The notes under the pieces are model-generated. The model saw nothing but the letters and a program-made list of their open reading frames with translations, ran no database searches and had not been told where the DNA came from. Below, in pieces: positions 39,001-49,983 of a stretch of DNA of 64,000 nt; within the stretch, counting starts at the first letter, position 1; the number at the start of each line of letters is the position of its first letter. The translations under genes were made by a program, and so were the position numbers. The stretch is from Mytilus galloprovincialis (Eukaryota; Mollusca; Bivalvia; Mytilida; Mytilidae): positions 6,453,001 to 6,517,000 of the forward strand of contig NC_134838.1 of the NCBI RefSeq assembly GCF_965363235.1. The letters are read 5' to 3'.

Positions 39001-39356
39001 GTTTTTGGGCAAACAGGCCCAGATTCTTATTTTGCTGGTTCTTTGTAATTGTCATCCACAATGTCAAGAGTAAAATTCAATATTTTCTATTTACCATACT
39101 ATTTGTGATAAGTGTTTAATATAGTATTTGCTTCTCTTCAAAAAGAAAAATGTCATAAAATGTAATTAACTTATTTTGCAAGCTTTTTTATATCATGTCA
39201 TCCTATCTTTTGACTTCTGTATAAAAATAGACAATATCGTGACGGTTGAGTTTAGGCTATTTTTTTCATTAGGATACTTTCAACTTCACTTTAAATCAAG
39301 TATACCTGATAATCGTTTAATTCTTGTTCTGAAAACACGCTATGTGAGCTTCCCAT
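30077..39356 (-). CDS. CIB1: Calcium and integrin-binding protein, CIB1-like (EF-hand)
   Basis: Seven coding exons on the minus strand: 39356-39306, 35896-35862, 34400-34295, 32639-32492, 31430-31321, 30754-30666 and 30098-30077. All are AG/GT bounded and in phase (561 nt), giving 186 aa, the normal CIB length. The start is MGSSHS, an N-myristoylation pattern (Gly2, Ser6), with A at -3 and G at +4. [18 protein letters not shown] (residues 11-28) is the family N-terminal helix. The EF-hand 2 region (77-88) lacks a canonical loop. EF-hand 3 loop is D114-D125 with Asp at position 12, as is known for this family. EF-hand 4 loop is D156-E167. The run LIDNILEEAD and the end SFRIRL favour CIB1 over CIB2-4. 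Known CIB proteins are small Ca/Mg sensors binding integrin and other membrane-protein tails. Head to head with VPS28; introns carry several transposon remnants. Family assignment is firm, the CIB1 subtype less so. Confidence 0.93.
31408..31590. repeat. Triplicated ~60-bp segment containing the exon 5 acceptor of the CIB1-like gene
   Basis: TCTTCATCAAAATCTGAAAT at the exon edge is followed in the intron by a second copy (TCTTCATCAAAGTCTGAAAC, 31469-31488) and a third, more diverged one. All are joined by ACAATTAAAAGTTAGCACxAATTA. The second copy keeps a TTTCAG acceptor at 31481 and a start of coding-like sequence (DFDEDN). Confidence 0.85.
31610..31890 (+). repeat. Dispersed repeat in CIB1-like intron 4
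   Basis: CCTAAGTCATGAATCTGATG... GTTGTCTCATTGGCACTCAC...ACCAGATCTTCCT; same family as 25360-25515 and 53310-53475. It lies in the intron between exons 4 and 5 of the CIB1-like gene. Confidence 0.65.
33105..33800. repeat. Degenerate tandem repeat in CIB1-like intron 3
   Basis: CATAACATTTGGTTG or close variants recur at about 33250, 33411, 33532 and 33687; AAAAGTGACACCAxC and TGTACTTGATCT recur between them. The start (GGGGAATGTGCCAATGGGAC) matches 26146 onward, so both belong to one family. Confidence 0.75.
33832..33930 (-). repeat. Inverted fragment of the ACCACATCTTC dispersed repeat
   Basis: AAGAAGATGTAGTATGATTG then ACAATGAGACAACTG and AACTATAGGTCAGC, reverse complement of the family end seen at 25460-25515. 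Confidence 0.65.
34842..35800. mobile_element. Mariner-type MITE interrupted by a second element
   Basis: Terminal inverted repeats TGTAAATTCAGAAATTATTG (34841-34860) and its complement ending at 35800, next to TA on both sides (TA at 34839-34840 and 35801-35802). The remaining MITE arms contain ATTATTGC motifs. The middle is occupied by the element 34888-35673. It lies in intron 2 of the CIB1-like gene, minus-strand sense. Tc1/mariner class is inferred from the TA sites. Confidence 0.75.
34888..35673. mobile_element. Element with inverted clusters of TTGCGCCA, 8-bp target duplication
   Basis: AAAATGCA flanks it at 34880-34887 and 35674-35681. The termini are similar inverted repeats (GGCAACACTCCTTTTGCGCC against GGGAGAGATCCGTTTGCGCC). 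TTGCGCCA or TTGCGCCAAT occurs four times near the left end pointing one way and five times near the right end pointing the other. The 8-bp duplication fits Mutator-like (MULE), hAT or related classes. No transposase frame is seen, so it is non-autonomous. Confidence 0.8.
36127..37671 (+). mobile_element. Mutator-like (MULE) element, internally deleted
   Basis: TTTCTATA flanks it at 36119-36126 and 37672-37679. The terminal inverted repeats share ACGGCCATACTxCCATGACG and CCxTAGGATG; the outer ~120 bp on each side is a cluster of ACGGCCATA-like motifs. A plus-strand frame at about 36965-37240 reads [14 protein letters not shown], then [16 protein letters not shown], then [20 protein letters not shown] and [10 protein letters not shown]. 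The first part resembles the opening of a FLYWCH finger and the second the tail of FLYWCH-MULE transposases, as if the middle had been deleted. A different frame at the end reads [13 protein letters not shown] and a stop. It lies in intron 1 of the CIB1-like gene. Confidence 0.82.
38450..38907. mobile_element. Foldback repeat in CIB1-like intron 1
   Basis: 38747-38907 is a near-palindrome: AGATTCCACCACTGTAACTC...GATATTTCTCCAATCTCAAC...TTAAATTTTAATTATTTAAA and its complement, arms of about 75 bp around a short GGCAAGCC centre. 38450-38746 (CTGACCGGGAGAGAAAAATA, two TGACGTCA-like sites) probably belongs to the same unit. No coding content. Confidence 0.7.
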
Positions 39357-39733
39357 GCTTTCTTGATGTTACAATATACAAAAATTCACAGCCTAACTTC
39401 ACAGGTGATTGTTTTCCTTGGTTCCTTGTTGTGGTAAATATAAATTTTCGAATTACAAACAAAACGAAACTACAAAACAACAAATTGTAACATTTGATTT
39501 ACATTACTTCACAATAATAATTGTTTATAGTTGAAATTTCGATTATAAATTTTTAACTTTGATTTTTTTTTATATTTTTGAGGCAGATAAAAAAAGCCCA
39601 GACGGCATTCAATCAAACTTCGTTTTGTAAATAAATTGTACTTACAAAGGGAAAGGGACATGACTCATGATCAGAACCAAACGTCATTTATAGAAACATT
39701 TCATTTGAGGTGATAAACTAACAAAGAAAGGCA
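39357..39733. promoter_or_regulatory. Probable bidirectional promoter between CIB1-like gene and VPS28
   Basis: The two start codons face away from each other with 377 bp between them. The interval is AT-rich, has no TATA box I can place with confidence and no CpG island. It contains a TGACTCA (AP-1-like) site at 39661-39667, closer to VPS28. Transcript starts cannot be read from sequence, and either gene might have an untranslated first exon within it. Shared promoter function is inferred from geometry alone. Confidence 0.5.
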
Positions 39734-42700
39734 ATGTTTGCACAAGTTCCACCTAGTCACCAAGGTAAAACAGTTCTGTCTTCAAGAAGGAGTAGAACCT
39801 TTATTGATAATTAGTTGTCAAAGCACAGTCACTTGCTTCTGTTCTGTAAATTTTGTAAAGAAATATACACCATCTCCCTTTGATAAATTTTACTTCTCTT
39901 TTTACAGGAACAAGTAATTTAGGGTCAGACCTGTTTACTGATTTGACATTTCTAGCCCTTGTTTGATGTTGCACATTTCCAAAATTGTTTTGGCCCAGTA
40001 GATGAGGGTGGTAATGCCCTTTACCGTCAGGCATCAAACGGTCATTTTCGGCTACCATTTGCGTCCAATTGGTTAAAATTTTACTGTGATTTGTCAAAAT
40101 ATACTGATCATGATTCGTCAGATGTCTCAAATAATTATTGTTACCGTTATTTACCGTTATTTGGATAAAAATTAACGTGATTTGTCAAAATCAGTCGGTT
40201 TTTCTCGTCTAAAAGAAAGTTTACATTTTATCGTCATGCACTAAAAATTACTGCTAGCGTCATTTGGCAAAATTTTTTACTGTTATACAACATGAAGGTA
40301 TCCTCATTACTACCCTCATAGATTCTGCCAATGTTTTTTTTGCTACCATGTCGATCCAGCCCCACCTCATTCTGGCTCAAGTTGATCCCGCCCATTTTCC
40401 ATTAAGTGCCATATTTAAAGTGGATCCTGTACCAATTAAGAAATATATTTATAAGGATTGAAATAATAACGAAGATATATATTAACTGTAATTCATAAAT
40501 GTTTTTACATTTTATAATAATGTAAAAGGTGTACGGTAAAAAAGATTGTCCACAATTTAAAAAAATGTTGTGACTATAAAAACACATGTGTAGTACAAAT
40601 GTAGTCTCAGATGTTACTCGAAAAAAAAAAAATACAACTAATTATTATAACATCAAATAAAAAGATCAAACTAAATTGAATAAAGACCTTGTTGATTACC
40701 TTACTTTTGTCAATCAGAATTTGTATTGAATAGACAACTTTCGAGTTCGATGCATTTCCGTCAAAAACTCTGGTTTTAGTGAACGTCATTTGTGCGTTTA
40801 GGGGCGTCGTCACTTCCGTTTCAATGTTGAGCGAGTGGTTGGAAAACTATAATCCTATATTGTACGAATTATTCAGCAAATTAAATTCTCAAAATTGACA
40901 ATCAGCACTGCTGTCATTAGGGAATTGTCATTAAGTACCTACAGAACAACCATTATTTCTAGTTTATCCTGCACAAAGACGATCACTAAGACGCTTGATG
41001 AACGTAAATAGTGCAGGAATACAGGCGATCCCCTCTATCTGGTAAATGACGTCATAAAGGCGTGCATAATTGACGAGTTTTTGCCGGTGACGGATGAACT
41101 CGAAAGTGGTCTATTAAGTGATTACAAGCTGCATTACCTTAGTTCACAATCATCAGAGAATTGTTGATTAAGCAAACCAATTATAGACTAATGTGATTAG
41201 ATTAAACCAGTCTTCATGATGAGTTAAATTTTTCTAGGTTCCATTGGACTGTAAATATCTATTTAGCTGTTCTAAACATTTGTAGATGAATTAAAATTAA
41301 AATAAAAGTCGCCATGACATTCACAGTTATCATGAAAAATAAATTCATACATTGTATTTATATGCTTTAGCTGCTATTCAAACAAGACACATTCACACTC
41401 ATTTTCATATTTATTTAAAATAATGAATCTTACTGGTGATCACTGGTACTCTAAAATATTCATACTTCACTTACAAATGACTTAATACCTGTTGTCATCA
41501 ATATTATCAATACTTTTTTCAAATTCCATTTATCCTGATTAAAATTTGTCACCAAATCCTCCGAAGTTAATATAGATTATTCATTATTTTATTAAAGAGC
41601 TGGATGTATGTTGGGCCAGATCGACTGGAACAGGAGCAGTTTGTGGCCAGATTGACGGGATACATTTTTTTTTACATGTGTTTAATTTTCGCAAAGTTTG
41701 CTTCTGCAAAAGAAGACTGAAAATTTGAAACGTTTCACTGATTATACCGTTAAATAATAGGTACACAACAGACCATAGACAATATTAATTTGCACAAACA
41801 CATATACATTAAATGGTTATGGCATATAGTATATATTGAGACAATAAACTTACAATAATTAAATAAGATTGACAGTGGTATTCACATGAAAAGAAAACTC
41901 AAATATGTGTGTATTGACAGTCAACCAATTATTTTAAATATTCATGAAAAGTGAAATAAGTTGCCTTTTATGTTGATAAGCAGATCTCAAGAATGTCACA
42001 CATGAATAAACGTTTCAATCTCTGTTTTCATAATAATTGTCTTTTATTAATTGAATTGGCTTATCATACATGTGTTTCCTTTTGACAACACAGAAAAAAG
42101 TGAAATGTTAAAGATGTTGATTAACATTATGATCTATTTATTTTTGTCATAACCATAATAACCCAAAATTGTTGGAAAGATGAATGTAAAAATGATTATT
42201 TTATATTATAGCATCATCAAACAACTCAGCTCTATATGAGGTAAAGATTGGTACTTTATAGATAAATATCAGAATAAAGATGTGGTATGATTGCTAGTGT
42301 ACACAAGTTGTTTGGTCTCTGGTTGTCAACTATCCACCAGAGACCAAATAATTCAGAAATCATATGGGGAACTATTGGTCACTGTATGACCCTCAACAAT
42401 GAGAAAAATTTAATACCATACAGTAAGCTTAAAAAGCATCTGACAGGACAAAATGTGAAATATTTTAAACAAGAAAAGAAACCGCCTAATTTATGTACAA
42501 TGCAATAAAAGAAAAAAAAAACATGATAGACACCAACAAAAAATACAGCCGCTGAATTATAGTCTCCTGACTTGCGATAGTAACATACATAAGGTGGCAG
42601 GTTAAAAATGTTAAGAAGTGACAACACTCTAAACTTGTTACATTGGTGAAACAGCACAACATAAGGAAAAGCATTTTTATTAAAAAACTACATAATTTTC

Positions 42701-45700
42701 TGAATTGTATCAAAAAATAATTATACATTTGTTTTTTCAAATGCAGCACAGTATATGTTTGTATATATATAGTTACCATTCTGAAAATTCCAATTTCTTT
42801 TTTTCTTAATGTGTATTTATTGAAATCTTGTTTGTCCTTGATTATTTAATCTTTTGGTGTTAATAGATTTGGTTAAAAATGAACTTCAACAATCATGATT
42901 AATTTGTCTTATTTATTAAAATTTATAGGAGGTCAAGTTATACAGAACTGCAAGGGATAGAGAAAAGTAAGTTCAATAAAAAAAATGAAAAAATAACACA
43001 TTGTATGTTAATTATTATAAGACATTTTGGAACAGTGTTATCTGATTCCTAAATGGTACATTTTATAGTATTTCTGTCAGTGTCACTCAGACGTTGTGTG
43101 GTTATAATACATATTGAAATAACTACATTACATGTATGTTTCATTATATTGCATTATTTTGATTGGCTAACACCAATTTTGCATCCTTTTGAAATAGACA
43201 TTCATTACACAATGAAATTTAATATTCATGATGACACAAGGACCCACAATAAAGCTTCTGCGCGTCATACAAAATGTACTTTGATCAACTCTTTTACACC
43301 CCAATGAATTTACAAAAAGAAGCATTCAATTCTTAAATGATTGGAAACAGTTTTTTCCAAAACAAAATCGATTTTATGAAATTCTATTATGTTTCATGGT
43401 GTGTGTATTAAAGACAGAGGGTATACTTATCTATTTCTTATGCTTTTACCATTGTAAAACTTTTTTTCATATTGATCAAAGGACAATTTCAAGTTTGGGA
43501 TTTAGATAAAGGTATTTGCTGGAGCTAATAAATAAAGGAATATAGAAATATAATGCAAATGTTGTAAATAAAACGATATGAAACAGTATTAAAATATACT
43601 GACCGACTTTAGAAACGCAACACTAGATTATTCTTTTAAAGTTTTTGAATGAATGTGGCACCGTTAAAAGTAATGAATACCTGTAACAAACGCCAAAATG
43701 ACTGTCAGAAAGGTCAACCAATTTGTTTGACATGTCTTGGGTTCTGTATTACCACTTCTGAATTTGCCTTTGTTCCACCCATTACAATGGGTTTTGGCAA
43801 TTATGTGGTTAAAAGTTTAGGGCTTTCAATATTTTCTTCAGTCGATTTTTTGGCAGTCCAGTTTATGGCAAACGTTAGTGGCATGAATCTATGCGCTATA
43901 GCATTTGGCAATTTGATTAGCATTTGATGTTGCGGCCGTAAACTTGTCTCCCAAATGACGTTGCATAATCAATTTCTATTGACGTTGCATTGTCACTACA
44001 TGTTGATTTGGTCATTGATGGTCAGCATTAAATCCTGTCTACCTGTATCGTTGTCAGAAGGACAGTAAGACGAGTTTCTGACGTCAAACTGCATGGTTGC
44101 AGCACGTTCATGTTTTTCTGTTTGCAGTATTCTTGTGGGCTGATTCATTTTTTTATTCCTCAGTCTTGGCAATATGAAGATGCCAAATTTTTTAACTGAT
44201 TTAAGTGTGGCCAAGGATTGAAAGAACTGTTTCACGAAGGAAAAAAATTGAAAAAAATCTTTTATGGGTTCCAAAATTTGCTTTAAAAAATTTGTGCGAC
44301 TTCAGTAATCTGATATGATCAATAACCACAGGTAAGTTAGGTTTTGATTTTTCTTAAGAGACAGAAGTATGGTTAGCATTTATAGTAGTTGTATGAGAAT
44401 CAAACGATTTGGTAAAAAAAATCAACAAAATGAGTGTTGGGTTTTTAAAGTCGGTCAGTATATGTCTTTTTTTCAATTTTGAGGAGGTAAGGATTTTTAC
44501 GATATGTTTACTTTACAGGTATGACAATATGGCAGATTTATATGCTGTGATCAACACACTGCAGAGTATAGAGAAAGCTTACATCAAAGATGCAATCCAG
44601 GCTAAAGAGTAAGTGCCTAAACTAAGATTTTATCTTTCAGAAGTTTTGTCTTTTTACAATAGCATGAGACTGATGCTTATTTATACTTTATATTTGGATA
44701 ATAGTAAAATGAAAACCATACATCTCAAATAAATGAAAGGAGGTATTTTGAATTGAACAAATTACTTATCACTCTTTTCATACACAAATCAGTATAAAAA
44801 TAAAGGAAACCATCATTGGTCTTCCTGTGATGTTTAAAGGTGTGAGACAAAAATTTTGCCCACAACTTTGTATGTTAGAGTTGTTGTGATTCAAGTTGAA
44901 CTCTCCAAGTTAAACACGCTTGATTTTAGTACATATAAGTATTGGTTTGTCATGTTTATTCAAAATTTTATTTAAGCTGTTTTTGCTACTATGGAGTCCA
45001 TTGTTTATTCATGTAGTCAATTAAGCTTATTTCATCATAATTTAAATTTCAACATAAGCATTATATGAACTATTGAAATTATAGACAGAAGAGACATATA
45101 GCTGTGTGTCAATAGTTTGATAAAATGATAATTGATATATAAGTAGCCTGTGAATTGATTAATATTTGTTGGATAGTAGTTTTGGAGGATTTCATGGTTA
45201 CAGGTAGGAGAACCACGAAATTCAAATGTTTAACAAATTGCTAATTTTCTGTTAAAATGAATGTATGTAGACTTGACCAAAACCACGAAATTGAATATCC
45301 ACAAATATGCAAGTTTTCCTCAAACCATGAAAATTGGTAACCACCAAAATAAATGATTCCACAGTAAGTAATTATACAAAACTGTAAATGTTAACAAAGT
45401 GGAGATAACTGAAAAAATATTAATAGAAATATTTATATTACAGATACACAGCTGCCTGTTCTAAACTGCTGGTACAGTATAAAATTGCATTCAAACAAGT
45501 ACAAAGTGAATTCAAAACAGTTGAAGAATTCATGAAAAAATACAGGGTAAGATAAAGTCTTTTAAAAATTTAAAACATAAATTTGTTTCAGTTATGTTTA
45601 TATTGTTCATTTTATTTTTATTAGAGTAATACAATGATTTATTTCTGAAAAGTAGGCCCTCAGTGTCCAATGAAAGTTCATGAACTTAATGAAGTTACCT

Positions 45701-47873
45701 ATACTTTGATCAAACATTAGCTTTCACTATTTTCCTGTGTTTTGTAGGATACAAAAAGATGCATATTGCTAAGTAAACCCAACATTTTAAGAAAGTATTG
45801 TTGAATAGTACAAATAAAGCTTTTAAATCTGAAGAAAAACTTATCAAATCTTATTTCAATTATTTTTAGCTGGACTGTCCTGCAGCACTAGAAAGGATAA
45901 AAGAAGATCGACCAATCACAATTAAAGATGACAAAGGCAATACCAGTAGATGCATTGCAGACATTGTCTCAGTATGGTTCATTTTATAGCTTAATAAACA
46001 GAAGATGTATTATTGCTGACCTTGTATAACTATTAATGTCTGTTAACTTAATGTCAGAATATATTGAAATGACCTTGAAGTTATACAAAAAAATTATTTC
46101 TTATTTCCAAATTTCTTTCTTTTTGTCTTTATATTCTGTTGCCTTTGATGACTTTTCAATCTGATCAGTCAATTTTTCAGTTTGACTATATTTCTGTTTG
46201 TATCCTACATTTTATATAATATGTTATACAATTAAAGTCAATATGAATCAATTTCTTTCTTTTCATTTTGGGAGTAGATTTTACTAGCTCAATTTTGTTC
46301 TCACAACCAACTTTTTTTGTCTTTTCAGTTGTTTATTACAGTGATGGATAAATTAAGATTAGAAATCAGAGCTATGGATGAGGTAAATACAATGAAATTT
46401 AATATACGACACATCATTTGTAACACTTTTAACAAAATGGTGGCCAGAACGGTCAAAGTAGTTCAGCTACATTAATCACTAGCTATAGCCTGTCAATGTG
46501 AGTTTAATATATGACATATCATTTGTAACACAATTTATCGCTATTTTACGAAATTTTCCCTTGATCTTGCTGACTGACAATTTCCTTTCTCAGCGGAGTC
46601 GAGTGATATAAAAAATTATCGCTAGAAACTAAGGGGGCATGTGGCGTTGCTAATGAAGTTGACATGAAATTGACAATGTCATTATAGGTATAATAGCCAT
46701 AAACAGATTACTATTGGTCATCTCAACTCGATTGCTTTTTTCACTTTAGCCGTACCGGGTCAAGCGAGAAATTCAATCTCATTGAGATAATCAACGATAA
46801 TCTATAATAACAATTTAAAATGTGGCAATTGGTCAAAGCAGTTTAAAGAAAAATAGTACTAGCCAGTAATTGGCAGTTTAAGCACTGCTTTGAGAGAGTT
46901 GTGAATAACTCTGATCTAAATTAAGAAGGATTGCCAGTTTCTCCTGCTGAAGGTCTTTGGTTCCCTCTGTATGCTTGTGTTTCCTCCACAAATAAGAAAT
47001 TGCTAAGAAAGTTACAAATCTGATTAACCTTTAGACAAAAAAATAATAAGAGAGAACTGTACAACAGGGTCGATACTTAAGATATATTATATCATGTAAC
47101 ACAGCATTTTATAATTCGTGGAGGTTTGTACAGGTAGGGTCAAATTTATGTGTCAGAACATAATTTTGTATTTACTGGCACTGTTTTATCTACAAGAAAA
47201 ATCCACTATTGCTTATAAACATTTATAAAACTTAAAATGTGCTGTTTTCTTGATAATATTTATGTTCTTTATCACAGATACATCCAGATTTGAGAGAACT
47301 GAACGAGACTATGAACAGACTAAGCATCCTTCCTGAAAACTTTGAGGGAAGAGATAAAGTTAAAAAATGGTAAGTTAACCAAGTCAGATATCAATGTAGG
47401 ATAGGTCAATCCCCATTGGGAGGAAGAAGTTTTCAAATCGATGTGGAACAGAAAAAAAGGGAGATCACTCATGCCTATTATCTCAGTTGACTAGATAATG
47501 ATATGACAGTTATTTGCATAAAGTTGCTTAGTGATCTTTTTCAATCCTTAGGAAGATATTTCCTTTCATTTTATTTTCAAATTTGTTAAAATTATTTGAA
47601 AAAAAGTATCTTTCCTAGATATTCTCCCCCCAAAAAAAATTGAACTAGTATGATAGTTGGAAACATTTCATCTCAATAACAAATAGAATATATTCTAGAT
47701 AAGATTTAGTACATAGAAAAAAAAAATACATTTATTTTCACTGTATTTTTAGGTTAGATACATTGAGTGGAATGTCAGCCCATGAGGAGTTAGATGATGG
47801 ACAAGTAAGACAGATGTTATTTGACTTGGACAGTGCATACAATGCATTCAACAGAAACTTACATGATCATTGA
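39734..47873 (+). CDS. VPS28: Vacuolar protein sorting-associated protein 28 (ESCRT-I subunit)
   Basis: Nine coding exons: 39734-39764, 42212-42240, 42929-42966, 44519-44608, 45444-45546, 45870-45971, 46329-46382, 47278-47369 and 47753-47873. All junctions are AG/GT and in phase (660 nt), giving 219 aa against about 221 in vertebrates. The N-terminal core includes [20 protein letters not shown] (residues 18-37) and EKAYIKDA; then come [33 protein letters not shown] and DDKGN. The C-terminal four-helix domain starts near residue 122 with [19 protein letters not shown] and ends with [26 protein letters not shown] sorts ubiquitinated cargo into multivesicular bodies; the VPS28 N-terminal core binds TSG101 and its C-terminal domain contacts ESCRT-II (known family biology). 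The short first three exons are easy to miss; the ATG at 44529 is internal, not the start. An AATAAA lies at 48128, 255 nt past the stop. Confidence 0.97.
40001..40319. mobile_element. Small MITE in VPS28 intron 1
   Basis: GATGAGGGTGGTAATG at the left and CATTACTACCCTCATA at the right are inverted; TAGAT is found on both sides (39999-40003 and 40319-40323). The interior is rich in TTTACCGTTATTTG-like words. Confidence 0.65.
40733..41111. mobile_element. TA-flanked MITE in VPS28 intron 1
   Basis: Inverted ends GACAACTTTCGAGTTCGATG and CATCCGTCACCGGCAAAAACTC-type complement (GGATGAACTCGAAAGTGGTC), with TA at 40731-40732 and 41112-41113. It is richer in CpG than its surroundings (GGGGCGTCGTCACTTCCG, TGACGTCATAAAGGCG). 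Mariner-type by target site; no transposase. Confidence 0.75.
41767..41850 (-). mobile_element. LINE 3'-tail-like fragment
   Basis: Matches 22742-22815: ACAAACACATATACATTAAA then TGGTTATGGCATA. Lies in VPS28 intron 1. Confidence 0.45.
42270..42445 (-). repeat. Inverted copy of the ACCACATCTTC dispersed repeat
   Basis: AAGATGTGGTATGATTGCTA ... CACCAGAGACCAAATAATTC ... GGTCACTGTATGACCCTCAA. Starts about 30 bp after VPS28 coding exon 2, within intron 2. Confidence 0.65.
43597..44460. mobile_element. Tc1/mariner-like non-autonomous element in VPS28 intron 3
   Basis: Inverted ends TACTGACCGACTTTAGAAAC and its complement (GTTTTTAAAGTCGGTCAGTA), with TA at 43595-43596 and 44461-44462; 864 bp. The open frames inside show no DDE transposase motifs I can recognise. 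It ends 58 bp before VPS28 coding exon 4. Confidence 0.85.
45170..45365. repeat. Dispersed repeat in VPS28 intron 4
   Basis: CACGAAATTCAAATG, ACCACGAAATTGAATATCCA and ACCATGAAAATTGGTAACCA: internally repetitive CCACGAAA words, a pattern I associate with a bivalve repeat. The single copy here ends AAATGATTCCACAGTA. Confidence 0.5.
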
Positions 47874-48127
47874 TAACTTGTGTAATAATTATGCATCTGT
47901 ACTATCTGTGAAAAACAATACTTAAATTTGGGGAAATTAAATGTCTTAATGATTTTTAATATGTAAAACTTTGTTGCAACTGAAATACATCTCAATTTGA
48001 ATTGATAATGGTATTATGAGGATTTTTTTCTTTGTTTACGGAAAAATAATACATGTATATAAATGTAATGTGTTAGTTAATCTATTATACTGAATGTTCT
48101 AATTATCCTTATTGTCTTTCAAATTTT

Positions 48128-48133
48128 AATAAA
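48128..48133 (+). terminator. Candidate poly(A) signal of VPS28
   Basis: AATAAA 255 nt after the VPS28 stop codon, the first such hexamer downstream. Confidence 0.45.
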
Positions 48134-49094
48134 TTGAAAGACCTTACTATGACATCATGTACATAACAACATTATAGTTTATATTGGAAAAACAACATAA
48201 TTGAAACTATCTATATGATAAAGTTCTGAGGCCAAAATGTTGAACTTGACTTATGAATTTCATGTCAAGTTTTGTTTTCAAAAGTCCAGATAGACTGAGG
48301 TTAGACCAAATAACTTAAATTTTGTTGCATGTTTGTTTCAAGTACTATTATATGATGAATAATATAAACCATTTTGTAAATGTAAACTTCTCCTTTAAAA
48401 CCTTGTTAAAGATATAATAAGGCATGAACCTCATTGGAAACATTGTAGAGGGTGGTGAAGGCTTATTTTCATGCAATGTGTTTTGCCATTTTTATTTCAC
48501 GTGCAGCCGATAAAAAGGTTCGTTTTTCACCGTGTTTTGTGAAATCGGTGAAAAAATCAATGTGCAAGAAATTTTTAATTGTTTTGTTCATTGTGAAATG
48601 GCGATTTTATTTCGCATTCTTCTGTGCAAATACCCCCCATTACGCCCCTCATTGTATGTGAATATTTATGATACTGGTATCTTGGAGCTTCTGTTATACA
48701 ATTTTAGTAAGATGGGCATGCCATACTCTCGTGGGGCATCTAGTTTTTTATATAATAATTCAAAGCACAATAATGTATACAGTAATTATTTGTTATTAAT
48801 ATATTGTTATGTATAGATATCTATTGTAAGGAATACTTCTGTAAATATTGTGTGCAGTACAATGCAAGCTATTTTATTTTGAATGACTTATTTTATTTTG
48901 CATTATTCTCTTGGATAACAAATAATTTGTTTCTCGAAATTTAATTTATAATAAAAGAAATATTAGTTTTGAATTTCAAAGATAATTACAACATGGACTT
49001 GTAAAAAAACGCAAATAACCTCTTTTTAGCAGCTTCCTTTCAATCAAAAAAGAAACATAAAATTGAATTTTTTGGTGTCTAAAAATTTCCCTAA

Positions 49095-49190
49095 AAAGAC
49101 CCAGAATATTAGGGATCACTTACAGATGTAAAGCAAAATAGTGCCAACAACTAGAACATCAACATACACACTAATGCGTGAAAGAATTTT
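49095..49190 (+). repeat. Short direct repeat, copy 1
   Basis: AAAGACCCAGAATATTAGGG to CATACACACTAATGCGTGA; copy 2 at 51640-51730 differs by a few small indels. Confidence 0.85.
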
Positions 49191-49983
49191 TTTGCACACA
49201 TTAGATTTTTTTGTTTATCAAATTTTCTGACAAACTATTTTATTGACTGTAATTAAATCATTGTCATAGTTTGGCTCAATAAAACATCATTGTGATAAAA
49301 TGTAATAGTTTTGTATTTTGAAATAATACTTCAAGAGAACCGCCAGTGAGACATGCTCAGTACAGACATCCTTTCTTAATATATTGTTGTCAATATTCCG
49401 ATTATTTCCCAGGTAGAAAATTAATTGTAAACAATTTTTTCCAAACAGATTAAAAAACATTGATGAAGATGATGTTTATGACTGACCTCGTGTTATAAAG
49501 TATTTCTTGGCTGGACATATTGTGAATACAAGGTGATGTTGGATACATACTAATGAGACAGAGAACCAACATGACAAATAACCAAAAAAACATCTAATGA
49601 GCCTCAAGGGTTAAATTGTGTATAGAAATATGGTCATCCCTTGTTCTTCTTCTGACAAGCAGTAACACTCTGGCCAAAGTTTGGCATCCGTTTGACTCTA
49701 TGGATTGAGCATCCAAATGGTTTCAGAATAAGGATGTTCAATCAAAAGCCTAGTGTAGAGAGTGCCATTTTTTTGCATGTTTAGTTGTAACAACTCTTTA
49801 AAGATCCATAAGTGGCCTGTTGCAAGGTTTCATTTCTGTTCCTAGTCAATACATCTTTTTCTAGTGGCATTTCAAATAAGCTGCCCTTCATCCCAGTTGA
49901 GCCCCTGTCAAAGGACACATACCTATTGTTGTTGCATTAAAACTTTTAAATATAAAGAAAATAAAAATAAAACTTAATAGTGT

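Larger units (their letters stand above)
47874..49980. other. Gene-free region downstream of VPS28
   Basis: VPS28 3' UTR first. At 48420-48740 a stretch with TTATTTCACGTGCAGCC and GTGAAATGGCGATTTTATTT has weak open frames but no family motif and looks like a repeat. 49095-49190 (AAAAGACCCAGAATATTAGG ... ACTAATGCGTGA) recurs at 51640-51730. Confidence 0.5.

Noticed and set aside
39176-39490. 104-codon plus-strand frame over the CIB1-like first exon
   Set aside because: Antisense to a real exon, no conserved motif.
43649-44274. 92-codon frames on both strands in the Tc1/mariner-like element as transposase remains
   Set aside because: No DDE/D or helix-turn-helix motif could be seen; probably chance.
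44409-44612. ATG at 44529 or upstream frame as VPS28 start
   Set aside because: Three upstream exons supply the conserved N-terminus in phase; the frame before 44519 is intron.
46500-46810. A MITE in VPS28 intron 7
   Set aside because: CpG-richer and repeat-like, but I could not find convincing inverted ends or a target duplication.
48452-48816. Overlapping 69- and 94-codon plus-strand frames as a gene
   Set aside because: Words such as TTATTTC and GTGAAAT recur; no family likeness and no splice-supported partners.
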